In this document: in pieces, positions 1 through 12,559 of the stretch
How the letters are laid out: every line of letters starts with the position of its first letter
How positions within the stretch are numbered: position 1 is the stretch's first letter
NCBI GenBank assembly: GCA_964023275.1
Contig: OZ029925.1
Span: forward strand, 6,911,413 to 6,975,412
DNA from: Norana najaformis
Taxonomy: Eukaryota > Annelida > Clitellata > Crassiclitellata > Hormogastridae
Length of the DNA: 64,000 nt
Direction of reading: 5' to 3'
Position numbers and translations under genes: made by a program
Notes under the pieces: generated by a model
The model's database searches: none
Seen by the model: the letters and a program-made list of their open reading frames with translations, nothing else
Told to the model about the DNA's origin: nothing

Positions 1-1840
1 CCCATGTGCCATATGCTCAATGGCCTAGAGATTTTGAACGTGCAGTTCATAAATGTCTGACTGCTTTACTGTAACTTTAATCATTAGAGCGTTAAACTTT
101 TTTGTTGGCTTTAGACTTTGAACGGTTGTTGTAGAAAAGGCCTTAACTTGAACACTAGCTAATGTTAAGAAAAGCTGGTGTGGTTTGTATTATGATCAAA
201 GTCGTATTCCTTAATGTCTCGTGTTGTGGGAAATAATTCAACTCTTGGACGCATTACTGCACGATCAGATGAGTCGTGATAACATTTATCTTGACAGAAG
301 ACTTGCTGAGCTGTTCACTGTTACTCTGCCAAATGAAGTCTAATCCGACTAGGTGGAGACTAAGCTTGGTTTTTTGTGCCGTCAGTTGATGCTGCACATT
401 TTATGCTGGCGCTGTAGATGATGTTAGATTAAGACTGAGGATTATAACTTCTACACATTGTGTGTTCTGGCTAAGTTCTCAAATGACAAGGTTGAGAAAC
501 TTTAGAACGTGCGTAACCAAATTTAGCCACTCTCTAAATACTGTAAGATTTGATTTGCCGTGGTATTTTATTTGTGCTTTGTAAGTGGACGCGTGGTTGA
601 TCACAAGGGGTTAACAGTCACAGTCATAGTCTGATAATGGAGTCCTTTTGTATTTAAAGAGCTTATCTTCTGTTTAGTCTGATTATTGAAAGTCATATTC
701 TGTTGCCCTATGAACTTGACAAGGTAACTGTCCGATGCAATTGTGTTAGTTTTATGTTAAATTTCTGCCTTCTCTTTGTCGCCATGTGAAAACCGTCTTT
801 AATGATGTGGGACTGACAAATTCTTTCAAAGAGCTACTTTAAACATTCTCAATTGCGTAAATTTCTGATTACATTATGTTACCTTTGGTTAATTATGGAA
901 CAGAAATTATGAAATCAGTAGTGCAGGCAAAGATGTTTGATACTGATTTCTGCACTATTTGTTTGCTTCATGCTTGCAGATTTGTCATCTGTATGTATTT
1001 TTTGACAGGGAGTACCCATCTTGACATCTCGTTTGGCTTGCCTCATAAATCTTTTCTCCCATATTTGAAGCCCTCTGACTGATTTCGTGAAATCTGCTGC
1101 GTTCCACTGTCATATTTATGCTGTATTCCATCCCGGTTATCTTTGCTAATAAATGATTAAGCTGCTAATGTTTTATGTGCTAAAACAGTAACTATTGCTT
1201 TGCAGATTAGGTTTGACAACTGTAAGCATGGGTTTTTCTGAAACACAAAGTGTCAAATATGGGTTCACGTGTAATAAGAAGGGTTTGAAAAGCTTGATAA
1301 AGCCCACAGGGTTTTTACACTTGGCCTGATAGTCAAGATTTGAGTTCTCTTTCATGGTAAAACTGATGTGCCAAACTGTGTCAGAAGGTTTTTGAATTTA
1401 ACTGGACTATTCAAATTGAATGCTTCATTGTTCTTTACTCTGGTCTGAGGTGGAGGTTTATTATAAGCTGTCCAGCTTCTAGATATTGTGATACTGCGAT
1501 GGCAGAATGGTTGAAGTTTCTGGGCTCTCTTCTTACCATCCAACTGCCGTTAAGCTTATTGTGATCCATGATAGACAAATTTACGGTTAAACATTTTCAA
1601 GTGAAGTGCTGCAGTAGAATGCTGTAAGTTGCACACATTCAACAGCTGCAGTTTCGTTTTTAAAATCTTCACATTTGAAGTAATAGGTGGGGAAGACCAG
1701 TTGGGGTCGAGGACTTGATCTCTATTGGGCTCCAGGATAAATAGGCTTTTGGCACTTTTCTGTTAAATAGGCATTGCAAACATTCTGTTAAATAACGTTT
1801 GGACCTTTTATTCATAGCTTTGCATGTAAGTTGTGTATCG
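1..1840. other. Non-coding stretch, no gene recognised
   Basis: AT-rich sequence with only short open frames that show no family resemblance and no flanking splice signals. A fragment near 395-440 (core ggcgctgtag) resembles 3' tails of retroposons seen elsewhere in the window. An intron or exons of a gene lying to the left cannot be excluded. Confidence 0.5.
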
Positions 1841-1844
1841 TATC

Positions 1845-2750
1845 GTAATCGTAATCTCGAGATTTCTACAGCACCCAACAAAAGCTAAGTCGCGGGAACC
1901 AGCTTATTCACAGGCGCTCAGTCAAAACAAAATCGCTAGGCAAAAGGGTTCGGTTCCAGGTCAAGATCCAGGAGTCAGGCTGTCAGACAGTCGGATGGCT
2001 ACGGTGGATGATGTTTGAAATTGAAGCGAGAAGTGAGATAAGGGGAAGAGGAAGAATCAGGATAAGATTTTTGGAAAAGAAGTGTTTTCAGCCTTGAGTG
2101 AAAGACCTGCGCAGAAACTGAAAGAGTGTTGGTGAGTTCGTATGATTGACCAGACAACTGTCGCAATTCTGGCGGGAGTTTATTCCAAAGGGGTGGGGCA
2201 GCTATGGCTATGGAGCGATTTCCAAATTTTAAGGATGAGGTGACGGGAGGGCGAAGAAATGTTAGGACAGATGAGGAGTGGGTTGAACGGAGTGGTTGGA
2301 TAGTAAATAATTGGGCGAAGAAATGTTAGGACAGATGAGGAGTGGGTTGAACGGAGTGGTTGGATAGTAAATAATTGACGAAGATCGGAGGGTTGGGAGG
2401 ATTGAAGTGTGTTGTAGGTGAGGGATAAGACTTTGTACTCTATTCGTTCTGGTATTTTAAGCCAGTGCAGTGATTTGAGAACAGGGGTGATGTGATGGTG
2501 TTTGGGGGTTTTGGTGACAGCACGTGCGAGAGCATTCTGGATAGCTTGTAGGCGATTTATCTGGGTTGTGTCAATATTGAGGAAAAGTGAATTGCAGTAG
2601 TCAAGTTTTGCATGGACTATGGATGTGACAATGATAGATGCGGTCTTGAAGTCAACCATAGGACGGATTCTGCGAAGGTCGCAGATATGCATAAAGCAAG
2701 AGCGGGAAAGATGGGTGATATGATCAGAAAAAGTAAGTGTGTGCATGAGT
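1845..2750 (-). mobile_element. Non-LTR retrotransposon (CR1/L2-like) RT C-terminus and 3' tail, broken
   Basis: On the minus strand, from about 2715 downwards, the translation has features typical of the region after the reverse transcriptase core in CR1/L2-type LINEs: a segment containing KLDYCNSLF, then LQAIQNALARAV, then HHHITPVLKSLHWLKI and IEYKVLSLTYNTL. The element is 5'-truncated, with a GT microsatellite next to the break. Its frame is disrupted by a 64-bp direct duplication (2251-2378) and by stops further on. The 3' end (about 2000 to 1845) carries a tail ending in repeated ATTACG-like units. The same tail recurs at 4.0, 5.2, 33.2, 43.2 and 53.3 kb, so the family is numerous. It is not a functional gene. 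Confidence 0.85.
2251..2378. repeat. 64-bp tandem direct duplication inside the LINE
   Basis: Copy 1 is 2251-2314 and copy 2 is 2315-2378, almost identical. Each starts gcgaagaaatgttagg. 64 is not a multiple of three, so the duplication breaks the LINE reading frame and is recent relative to it. Confidence 0.9.
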
Positions 2751-2783
2751 ATGTGTATGCATGGGTATGTGTATCTGTGCATG

Positions 2784-2812
2784 AGTGTGTGTGTGTGTGT
2801 GTGTGTGTGTGT
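2784..2812. repeat. (GT)n microsatellite
   Basis: Uninterrupted GT dinucleotides next to the 5' break of the neighbouring LINE fragment. Confidence 0.95.
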
Positions 2813-2829
2813 TTCAAGACATTTATGCT

Positions 2830-3635
2830 GCTCTTTTTAAGAACCACCCCATAGTTCTGTATGAGTGATATGAGCTGAAAACGTAGGTTGAAACAAGTTG
2901 TGCGAAATTGTACGCAAATGCAGTGAAGGATGGTTCAAAGCAAGAGATGGCTTGTACGTTGAGCTCACTTTAATAACCGAAAAGCTTAGACAGCTCCACG
3001 GCGTAATAATGCTCAAGGCATCAGCCGATGGTCACTGCTAAGCATTATTGGCGTGCTTGCCAAATTCCACAGTGAGTCAGGTCAAAAGCCAAGAATGAAA
3101 TTGGAGAGGACATGGAAACAGCCTACAAAGGAAAAGACTCCAGGAAGAATGAGTTTTTAGTCGCGATCTGAAGGCCATTGGAGGTGTGTGGAGCAAGGCA
3201 CTTTCAATCTCAATATGTACCATAGCACATGGCCGCTGGCTCGAAACTGGAACCCATGGTTACGTGATGTATGCCAAGTGTTTGCCAACCAGCGAGACCT
3301 GTCCCAAGACAGAGGTCATGAATCTGACTAGTTTCTACACACGAAGCTGGTACAGCATTTCTGGCATGTTATTAAGTAAGCAAGTAGCATTTTTGCATCT
3401 GTTAAATGCATGCATTAGATTGCATAGAATGATTACATATTTAAAATAGACTATAACGGCAACAAATATGATAGCAATGAGAACCTTAGTATAAATAAAG
3501 ATACATTGATATACAAAACTACTATTTTTAACAGTTTAGATTTAATAACAGTTGATTTGAGAGGGTGTCCTCTTTTTTGTATAGAGTAGGCTACTTGTCC
3601 TTGCTAAGAGGTGAAAAGACTTCCTCAAGGTCCCT
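2830..3635. other. Non-coding stretch, no gene recognised
   Basis: Nothing gene-like is supported. Open frames are short and show no conserved motif. Confidence 0.45.
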
Positions 3636-3639
3636 ACAT

Positions 3640-3727
3640 AATAACAGTCTCAGAGAGTTTCGAACCTGTAATCTCGGCTTTACAAGCCGAGCACTCTCTC
3701 CAGTAGGCTACCATAACCGCACAATCT
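3640..3727 (-). mobile_element. tRNA-like SINE head
   Basis: Read on the minus strand, a 6-bp stem CTCGGC/GCCGAG encloses a 7-base anticodon-like loop, TTGTAAA. It is followed by a B-box-like GGTTCGAAAC and preceded by an A-box-like TAGCCTACTGG. The T-arm stem is poor and no clean acceptor stem closes. A tRNA-derived SINE remnant therefore fits better than a working tRNA gene. Confidence 0.55.
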
Positions 3728-4011
3728 CGAATGCCAATCTGCAAAACTGTAAACATTTGGAGGTAAGGCAAGGACCCAGGGTCTACGTCAACAGCAAGAT
3801 GTTAAACCGTGGGTACTATCAGCACTCTTGATCAGCTCGCTCCACTGGACGCTGTCCCACACGCTGCGCGAAGTATCGTTGGAGTGGTCTCCGAGCATGC
3901 TCCGTTACAACTTGGAACAGGGACAGTGTTCATTGTATAGGTGGCGCAAGTGGTAATGGTGGATATTTTGTGTGGCATTTGGATTTTGTCGTGATGTGGT
4001 GTTAAATGGAT

Positions 4012-4165
4012 TCCTAATCGTAATCGTAATCCCGAGATTTCTACAGCGCCCAATGAAAGCCACGTCACGAGAACCAGCTTATTCACAGGCGCTCAGTCAA
4101 AACAAAATCGATAGGCAAAAGGGCTCGGTTCGAGGTCAAGATCCAAAAGTTAGGCAGAGACAAGC
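4012..4165 (-). mobile_element. LINE 3' tail copy
   Basis: It starts with repeated taatcg units, then follows the same order as the tail at 1845-1990: cgagatttctacagc, then cagcttattcacaggcgc, then caaaacaaaatcg. Only the 3' non-coding end remains. Confidence 0.8.
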
Positions 4166-4169
4166 TCTA

Positions 4170-5170
4170 CGGATTGACTTGTTAACTTCGAATTCTTGTC
4201 TTGGTTGAAGCTACAGCTGCTCAGTAGGCTACAAACACTACAACTCTTCTTTAAGGGCTGACACTGTCTGGCTTGGATTTAAAGTTATGGCGTGGTATTG
4301 GATGGGCCCCAGATATGTAAATAAGTAATCTTTCTTGGCGTGAGACAAGCGCCAAATCTTTGCATGTTCAATGCTTACAAACAGTAGCAAAATGTCAGAA
4401 ACACGATGGAATATTACAAAAAATTTAACGAGTCTAACTTTATGTACAGTCTATAGCTCCAAATCTAACAGCATAAAACTTTTTAAAGGCTGGAAACACT
4501 TTATAAAGGTTGGAAATAAAACTAGCAGCATTGATACTGCTGCAATGGTTGCGACTGGTTGTTTTTCCGTAGGTCTAAATAAAGTTTTATGCTGTATAAT
4601 GTGTACAGTTTGGAGGCAGTGAGCCTCGACTTTTGCGGCCAGACGTGAAACGCCTGATTAGGAAGACTTTTGCCGCGTATCTGGTCTCCACAGTCCCAAA
4701 GAGCCAGTCAGTTATATTCGCCTCCTCATGCTGCGAGTGTCGACCAAATGGAGAATGATGGACTGCAACTTGCGACATGGTATGTTGAGGACCTGGGCAA
4801 CAAATATAATTTTGTTGAGTAATGCAATAACAAGTCTGCATTGTGGTGGAGATATGGCGTCAGTCCACGTAGGATGTTCTCATTTACCAAGAATGTAGAG
4901 GCGCTTCAGAAAGGCTTCTCAGAGGCAGTCCTAACCTGAAAACACATAATCGCAGAAAAACAATGGTCTTCAACCATTGGCAATAGAGAGGAGAGAAAGG
5001 ACAGGGGCTCATGTCACAGGTTGCATGGCAGCCTGTTCCATAATCGGGGAACGACCACTGGAAAGCTACCATGTTTCTCTGTGAAAGCATAGGATAGGGG
5101 TGACCAGATCACCCTACATAGCTCCCTAAGATAAGATGGGGCACAGTCTGGCAAGGCATTCTGTCCGGAC
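4170..5170. other. Non-coding stretch, no gene recognised
   Basis: No coding motifs or splice-consistent exons were recognised. Confidence 0.45.
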
Positions 5171-5174
5171 ATCC

Positions 5175-5390
5175 CTTCTTCCTCTTATCTCTCTGTGTGC
5201 TCCAATCCCAAGCACCACCCATTGTAGCTGCCACGCTGTCTCTGCCTGAGTTTTGAATCTTGACCTGGAACCGAACCTTTTTGCCTATCGATTTTGTTAT
5301 GACTGAGCACCTGTGAATAAGCTTCTGCCTGTGATGTGGCTTTCGTTGGGTGCTGTAGAAATCTCGGAATTACGATTCTGTACACAGTGA
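5175..5390 (+). mobile_element. LINE 3' tail copy, plus orientation
   Basis: It carries the same blocks as the tail at 1845-2050 but on the plus strand: a pyrimidine-rich end of ORF2 (cttatctctctgtg), then gaccggaac-type sequence, then gactgagcacctgtgaataa, ending gctgtagaaatctcgg. Confidence 0.8.
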
Positions 5391-5399
5391 GTGTATAAG

Positions 5400-7140
5400 G
5401 GGAGGCTGTGAACATGCGTCCTTCATGTTACAGAGCGAGCAGTTATCCATTTAGGATGTGTGGTGCAAAAATGCACAGTTTATTTATGTTATTTCCCCTT
5501 TAACTCGGAACGAGTAATAATAAACAAATCAGATGAAGAATTGTGGACTGCATCAGGCTACCTGTGTTTTTTAGTTTTATTGTGACAAATAGTTTCAATG
5601 GAAAATTGTGGAAATATCTGTTGTTGAATCTGAGCTACCTGTATGGATTGCTACGACATTGGTTTGTGCCCTTTGAATTTTCGCAGTTTTAGTGCCACCA
5701 TTAGTTGTGATGGAAAATTATGGAAATGTCTGTCTGTGAATCTGGTCTACCTGTATGGCTTTGTGATGACCATTTAGATGCAGATTCAGTGTGTTGACTG
5801 TTCAGATGTCCATACTCCTGGTTAAACGTTTCTCGTTTGCCTTGGCTACCGCTGAATGTCTCCTGCCATAGCATTTGCATTGTGCTTATCCTGTATGATC
5901 GGTGTGTGGTGTTACCAATCAATAACACAGGAGTGTGTTACACGGCTGACTGCCTTTTGTAACACTGGTCTTGCTGTCTGTCTCTCGTCTATGGACTGGA
6001 TGTTACCAGATTTTCTGCTAGTTGTCTCTCGGAGTATCTTGCATTTTTATGGTTCTTGTTAGCATTTATAGCATTGTAACAGTTTTGCAAATTATAATGG
6101 TTAAAAGGACACTGGCTTCCCTTGTATACCAGATTTCAATTTAAGTTTTGTGGATGGAATCAAAATGTAAATGTTTGAAAGAGGGAATCAATGAATAACA
6201 CCAGGTAGGCTTTATGATTTGCTTCAAGATGATTTGCTTCAAGATGATTTGCTTCAAGATGATTTGCTTCAAGATTAGAGCAACAGATCATTCTGCTTAA
6301 TGATGGGTTTTTAATTCTTTCATTGATATTTGAGTGGCTTATATGCATCTAGCTAGGATTACAGAAGATTTATTGTTCTCACAGGCTCAATCTAAGGCTC
6401 AGGTTCAAATATAACAATATGATAACAAATACTATCCTTTTATTTATCTACCTAGTGAATACTTTGTTAATATTTTTCTGTTAGTTCTGTAACTTTCTGA
6501 AGGTTTCATAGGCATTGCTTACCTTATCTGACTATTAAATCTGCTGAATCATGTTGTTAAGTATACTTATGTCAAGAAATCAGTCTTACAGCCCCATAAC
6601 TGTAACTGTACACCTGCATGCTTTACAGTTTACACCTTTTATGGGGCTAATAATTATAATGTAATGTAATGATTAGGATTTTTATAGCACCATAAACAGC
6701 AGACTATGTGTAGAATTCTCAGCTGTTGCTCCTCGAAGGATGTTGCTCAGAACGGGTGATTACACTTTGCGTTTATCTTACTTATGCAGATCTCATCTGT
6801 TTCTGATTGCCTATCTGCTGTTGCCTATATTTTTGTCTTTATTTGAATCTTGACTTGTTTGTACAAGGATTATGATTATAAGGTGCCACTTTATTTTGAA
6901 CCACTGATCAATGTCTTGTGTTTTATGATCATAATGGCGCTATAGAAGTCTCCAGATTAGATCAGGTGCTGACTGATATCTTTTGCTTTATAATCGTAAT
7001 GGCATTATGGAAGTCTTCAGTTTAGAATTTTTGGTGCCTTTTGTTTTATGATCATAAAGTCTCCGGATTTGACACAAGGTTTCAGCATTGGTGTCGGTTG
7101 AGCATAATTTTAGCTGAACTAATATGGCATCGATTGGTTA
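5400..7140. other. Intergenic or 5' region of the JmjC gene
   Basis: AT-rich, no coding exon recognised. Related segments near 6890-6965 and 6985-7070 contain blocks such as ggcgctatagaagtctcc and look like decayed retroposon tails. A splice-acceptor-like cttaacag ends at 7151, so a non-coding first exon of the downstream gene may lie in or left of this stretch. Confidence 0.4.
6217..6276. repeat. 15-bp minisatellite, four copies
   Basis: Four consecutive units of gatttgcttcaagat. The array is in frame with five codons and so appears as a repeated peptide, but no gene is supported here. Confidence 0.95.
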
Positions 7141-7196
7141 TTTCTTAACAGGACAACGCTGTCAGAAGTTTCGTTTTTCATCTTGCTGCTGTCAAA

Positions 7197-10100
7197 ATGA
7201 AGCAAAGGCGACATTTGGCTTCAGATGCTGCTTCAGTCGTGCACAGGACCCCACTGCGTCCAAAGTTAGCAAAGAAACCAGCTCAAGAAAGTGACTTCAA
7301 ACTGACAGTCAACCGTTTTTGCCTCATCTTTATTGCTTTAGCCCTGATCTTGAATCTCTTCAGCCTTTCTGCACTTTTTCTCAGTAGCTGGTCCTGGGAT
7401 GACATCCTGAAGTGGATCTATGGCAGGGAACCAGATAGTCGGATGATTGTGCGAATGAATGCTACTTACCTGGATGTTCCTCTCACAAAGCCTTTCAGCC
7501 TTGATTTTCAGAGCGTACTTAAAGTGCGAGAAAACAACATGAAGCTGTACAAGTATCCGTACGACAGACACGGTATCGACAGGAGGTCAAACCTCAGCCT
7601 GCAAGAATACAGAGATATTTACGATGGAAAATGGTCAGTTTTACTTTGAGATCCAGTTTGTAGTAAAGAATCAGAAAAGGAGCTATATTGTATATTTATT
7701 CACATGCATACAATTGACACATATATTGTGCATATTGAAATGCGCTATGCTAAGCTCGGATACATACAATTCAATGCAAATGAAATTTGATGCTATCTTA
7801 AAAGTTCAGAAGTGTACATACATGCATTTAGTTTATTTAGATTTTTAAAGAAGAATATGATGTACTGTAGCATCTTCATTTGCCTTTTATAAGATCCATA
7901 CCTTATCCAAACATTATGGTTTCAGAATTCATGTTACCTCTGTAATGAAGCATGCTTTAACGAGGTTCCATTGTAATTTGGAGATTGTATGTATTTCTGC
8001 TGTAGGCCAATCCTATTGGAGGATGTAGTGCCTACGTGGAAAGCAGGTAACTGGACTCGTGAGTTCTTTTGTGAAACCTATGGCCAGGAAAGAGTCGTCA
8101 TGAAAGGAGTCAATGTGAGTGAAGAATTTGCATCAGTACATTTATGACCAAAAACTTAATATCTGCCTGGTATTAATTAAAACTGTTGTTTTAATTAAAA
8201 AAAACAGTTTAAAATGATGTTATCCAGGTGACTGAATGAGTCCACGACAGCCCACAGCTGTGAAACTGAAATGCCTGCATGATGAAAATTAATGTCTTAC
8301 AATAAGTCAGAAAAATGCTGGACTGAACGGTTGATAGAGTATCCAGATTGGGCTGCAGAGAAGAAAAGGACATAGCACAGAACAGAGAAGAGTGGAATTG
8401 GCAGATTCCTTGATCTGCCAAAGGACAAAGCGGCAGTTTTAATTTTTAACTTTAAGTTTTAACGGTTTTTGTAGGTTACTTTATGTTCAGTTCTTTGATA
8501 TTTCTCATTTAATATTGGTTTGTTAAGCTCAGAATGGTTGTGTTTGGTTTTAGTACATTATCTGTTTTATTCGTACTTAGTTTATTGAAAGCAAAGTCCG
8601 GTGAGATATCAGCAGTAAATCCTGCAATGTACTTTTAAATGTGGTAAGGCCTTATACTTGTTAACTGGGAGCGTCTAAAATCTAGGTTTAAGTTTTTATG
8701 ACTTTTGCTTGCAAGATTTTGAGGTTTGCTTTTAAATGTCTTTTCTCAATTAAAACTTAATTCTTGTTTTGTGTTTGTTTAATTTTGTTTCCTTATTTCA
8801 ATTCTGTGTTATATCAGTTTTTATTCTAGTAATTTTGATTCAGCTGGAACTCTTTTATGTTTATATAATTTGGTTTCTAATTCAGTTAGCATTAGTTTTT
8901 TAGTTCAGTTTCATGCTAAACTTTCATTTTCCTCTGCATATAATTTCAGATTCAGATTCATGTTTTTTTTAGTTTAATTGGTTTAGAAGCTTGGCAGGCC
9001 TACAGATCTCCTGGCAGCTTATGATCAGGTGGAAAACAGCAATGGTAGCTAGCTATCTCTGTCACAGTCCAACAATGCAGACTGCATTTCTTGGAACTTG
9101 TCAAGAGACAGACAGAAACAGAGAATCCTATAAATATTGTTCACGTTTAGCTTGCAGTTATGATGGAATGTTCTGCGTAAAGCGTTATTGAGCACTTTAA
9201 TTTTTGCCTGCCAGAAAATTGTAATGATGATGGTTTTAGGGAGGACTGCATCAAGCGTCGATGGTAGCACTTCCTCTCGAGATGTTCTGCAATCATACTC
9301 ATGAAACCGGATGGCACTCCTGGACGTACGTGGAAGATGAACTCTTCATTCCAATGAGGCCCTGGCTCCGGAAAGACATTGGAGAAATGGTAGGCCTAGA
9401 TTGTGTAGTTCAAACATTTTAGGTTTGTATGTACATATTTATACATCTGGCAATTTCTGTAGCGCCATCTGCGAACGTCTCGAAGGCACACCATGCTAGC
9501 CTAAATGATATTGTAGTTTGATAGGAACATTAGGTTAAAGGGCAAAGTTAATGTTTACATGCTTCTGTAGGAACTCCTCAGAAGCATGTTCCTGAGCTTG
9601 AAGGATCATTTGGCTGGGGTGCACCCATGATTGCAGTAATCCAGCAACAGGATGCTTCTTTAACCTCCCAACTTGTGTTGATACTTACCAATCAATAAAA
9701 GTTGGTGAGTTGAGTGGAAGCGAGGTGGCGTGGTATTCCATGGACTGTCACCCATCCAAGTACTTGCTGAACTCTGTTTATCTTAACATTCATGTGCCAG
9801 GGAGTATTGTGTCATAAAAGCATGCAGCCAACTAAACAAATCAAATGATTTAAAATATATTTGGAAAGTAAATCTGAAGACCTTGTAAAGTAAGGTAAGG
9901 TCAAGGTCAACTGCCCTGGCAGCCATAAGATGTCATTAAATGCTGGATTCTACTGAAATGGTTTGGTTCTCTGTTAGGTTCCTGGTGATGAGGATTTCTT
10001 CCAGTTGTTTCCGAATGAAGTGCGACCGTGGAATTCGATGCTGCTGTGGGGAACGGCATTCTCTCGGTCAACCCTCCATATTGACCCATACAACTGGACA

Positions 10101-12220
10101 GGAACCAATGCAGTGATAGCCGGTCTGAAACGATGGAGGGTCAGTAGCTTTCCAGATGATTCAGTTGTGTCGTTCAACTGCCAGAGATTTTGTGATCAGT
10201 TTTCCTTTATATGCTGTTGATAATGGTGGTCATCTTTTTCACTGCGAACAATTGTGAAGAATTGTTGTGATGGCAATCTTATTTTTATAGTTATTATTAT
10301 TGTTTACTTGAGGTATCTATGATCCTTTGGGGGTTGAATAATGTTCAGGAGAAATAAAATGCCTGAATTGGCTAAACCTTGTCAAGTCCTGGCAAAGAAT
10401 GATGGGCTGTGGAAGGTGATGGCATTAAAGCACTGGATCTGATGATGATGATGATGATTATTATTATTATTAATTAAATAGTTTCATCATTATTACTGGT
10501 ATTAATATTAAGCCTGAATGATTATATTCCTTAGGAAAGGGAAAAATTATCTGGTAAGTTAGATTTGTTTCACTGATTTTACAGACCATATTTATTACTA
10601 CTGTTGTATTTTTTATCTCTCAGAATTAAAAAAATTATGGGAACATTGTTCTGGAAAGTTTTGCTGATGTTTTGCTTGACGGAGAACTTGAGAGAAAGGT
10701 GCAAAAAATTCACTGAAGTGTTGAAAGGCATAGATAAGTGTTGATGACGGACGTTAGTCTCTGTATATTGTCTAAATACCTATTATTGTTATTTTTTCGG
10801 CACAGAGCGTTTTTGGATTCTGTTTGTTTAATTTTTGTTTTCCCTTTTCAAGGTGTTTCCACCTGGTCAGGACAAGTTCCTGTACGTTCTGCCAAATCGA
10901 AAGTCCGAATTTCCTCTCAACTGCTACAAATATAACAGGTAACCAGTGCATTTTGTTGGTGCTTTGCTTGTTTCAAATCGTTGAATTAATTGAGGTAAAC
11001 TGATTTTAATTTTTCATTTAATTTGTTTTTCTGTATGTAAAGTCTAAAAAGTGAATTCGAGATAAGTTTTTATCAGAAGGAAGACAAGAACTGTTTAGTT
11101 TTGTATTTCATGTTTAGCCGAGTCGATACATTCGAAGTCGATGAAAATCAGTTTCCGGAGTTCAAAAAGGCCAAATATATTGAGTTTGATCAGTATCCTG
11201 GTGAATTACTTCTCCTGCCAAGTGGATGGTTTCACCAGGTAGGTACATTGTGTTTTTTCTGTTGAGAATTACGTGTAATAGTAAATTGTCAACATTTGTT
11301 ACCCATAACTGTCTCGAGGGGTTTGACTCTAGGATCCTCTGCTCCTAAGCTATTTACATGTGTTATGGAGTTTGTATGCATTTATGAATCTGGATATTTA
11401 CCCATAGGCAGCTCCTTTTAAGAAATTAACAAAGGCAATTAACTGATTAACTGCCGGATTCTTTAAGGATTTTGAAAATGACTAAGGAGTTCAGATTTTT
11501 TAGGAAAAATGTGATTGTATTGCATTTCGTCTTTTGTGCTAGATAACGCATTAAATTAATTTCGATGTGTGCTTGTGGCAGATTAGTCAGTTTCTGTCAC
11601 AGGCATAATGCCAAATGGATGGTAATTTGCAGTTTGTTATTTTTTCTCAGGCCTACAATGTTGAAGAGACAATTGCCATTAGCAGTCAGTTTACGAACAT
11701 CAATAACTACCGAGTTATTCTCGAAGAAATTCTTAAAATCGGTAACGTAGCGAGGAATCAGATACCGACATACATCTCAAAACTTTCTCCGGCCGAACAG
11801 GTTAGAACAGCTCAAATCGACAGAATTGTAACCAAAGTTTAGATGTTATTCTCATTATTGGTATCCCTTTAGGTTTCGTTAAATAGATTCACATTTCTAG
11901 GGATAATTCGTTCAAAGGTGAATTTGTTGTGTTATTTAGGATGTATGCCCCTTTAATGTTTGTAAACTTACAGCAGTGTGCATTTTATCAGATCCTGACA
12001 TCACTTGCCCTTCTCAGCTTCAAATCCGGTTTCTGCCCTTGTTATCAATTGTGTTGCTGTCTGTCTGTATCCGTCTGTCTGTTGCTTTCAGTTCTGTTCA
12101 AGTTTTCTTTCGTGTTTTCAGGTGAAGTCCCTGATGTCTTTGCTACCGCAGTACATTCTCGAAAGAGGCCGGCGAACGACACAGGACATTGTGGCCCAAG
12201 TCCAAATTACTAAGAAATAG
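7197..12220 (+). CDS. Membrane-anchored JmjC-domain protein (JMJD6-like cupin oxygenase), 8 exons
   Basis: Exons: 7197-7633, 8006-8114, 9240-9389, 9978-10139, 10853-10938, 11118-11238, 11651-11800, 12122-12220. All introns are GT-AG, phases agree, and the sum is 1314 nt (437 aa plus stop). A basic N-terminus precedes a hydrophobic span at about residues 41-62, and the rest would lie on the lumenal or outer side as a type II protein. Several N-glycosylation sequons (NAT, NLS, NWT, NHT) fit that topology. The JmjC fold shows LHIDPYNW (His266, Asp268), GLKRW (Lys283, where 2-oxoglutarate is held in JMJD6) and LPSGWFHQ (His354). The His-to-Lys spacing of 17 equals that of JMJD6. An Fe(II)/2-oxoglutarate-dependent hydroxylase or demethylase role is inferred from the family; the substrate is unknown. 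The start is the first ATG before the anchor, after a likely 5'UTR acceptor at 7151. Splice sites were found by eye. Confidence 0.92.
10437..10475. repeat. GAT/ATT trinucleotide repeat in JmjC intron 4
   Basis: Short run of gat followed by att units. Confidence 0.85.
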
Positions 12221-12437
12221 CCAGCACCATTAGTTATGTAAAGTAAGTAAGTAACTCTGTAATAAGTCTGTAAATTGCAAAGCATGTGGGAGAGCTTACC
12301 AATTAAAACTTTTTCAGCTGTGCAAGCATCATATGTATATTTGGATGAACCTAACAAACTTATATCATTTGATTGGCAGGGATACTTAAAAGGTACTTGT
12401 GTTACATTATAAAGAAGGTTGTAATGTATCCTCAGTA

Positions 12438-12552
12438 TTCGAGTAAAAGGAACGGTTTGCATTTGAGAAAGGCAAAATATTTTGAGTCTGATCAGTATCC
12501 AGGTGAATTGCTTCTGCCAAGTGAATGGTTTCATCTGAAGGCACCCCATAAT
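12438..12552 (+). pseudogene. Decayed duplicate of JmjC exon 6
   Basis: About 220 bp after the JmjC stop, this stretch reads AKYFESDQYPGELLLPSEWFH. It matches exon 6 (AKYIEFDQYPGELLLLPSGWFH) apart from a one-codon deletion and substitutions, including Gly to Glu beside the metal-binding His. The match begins near ATTCGA and runs to the end of the exon. There is no GT donor at the equivalent position (tttcatctg replaces tttcaccag and the donor) and no partner exons are visible. It is either a broken tandem exon duplicate or the remnant of a second gene copy. The frame is open at 12373-12618, so it could still be transcribed within the 3' UTR. Confidence 0.8.
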
Positions 12553-12559
12553 TATGAGT

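Noticed and set aside
3640..3727. Functional tRNA gene
   Set aside because: The anticodon stem is good, but the T-arm and acceptor stem do not pair; a SINE head is more likely.
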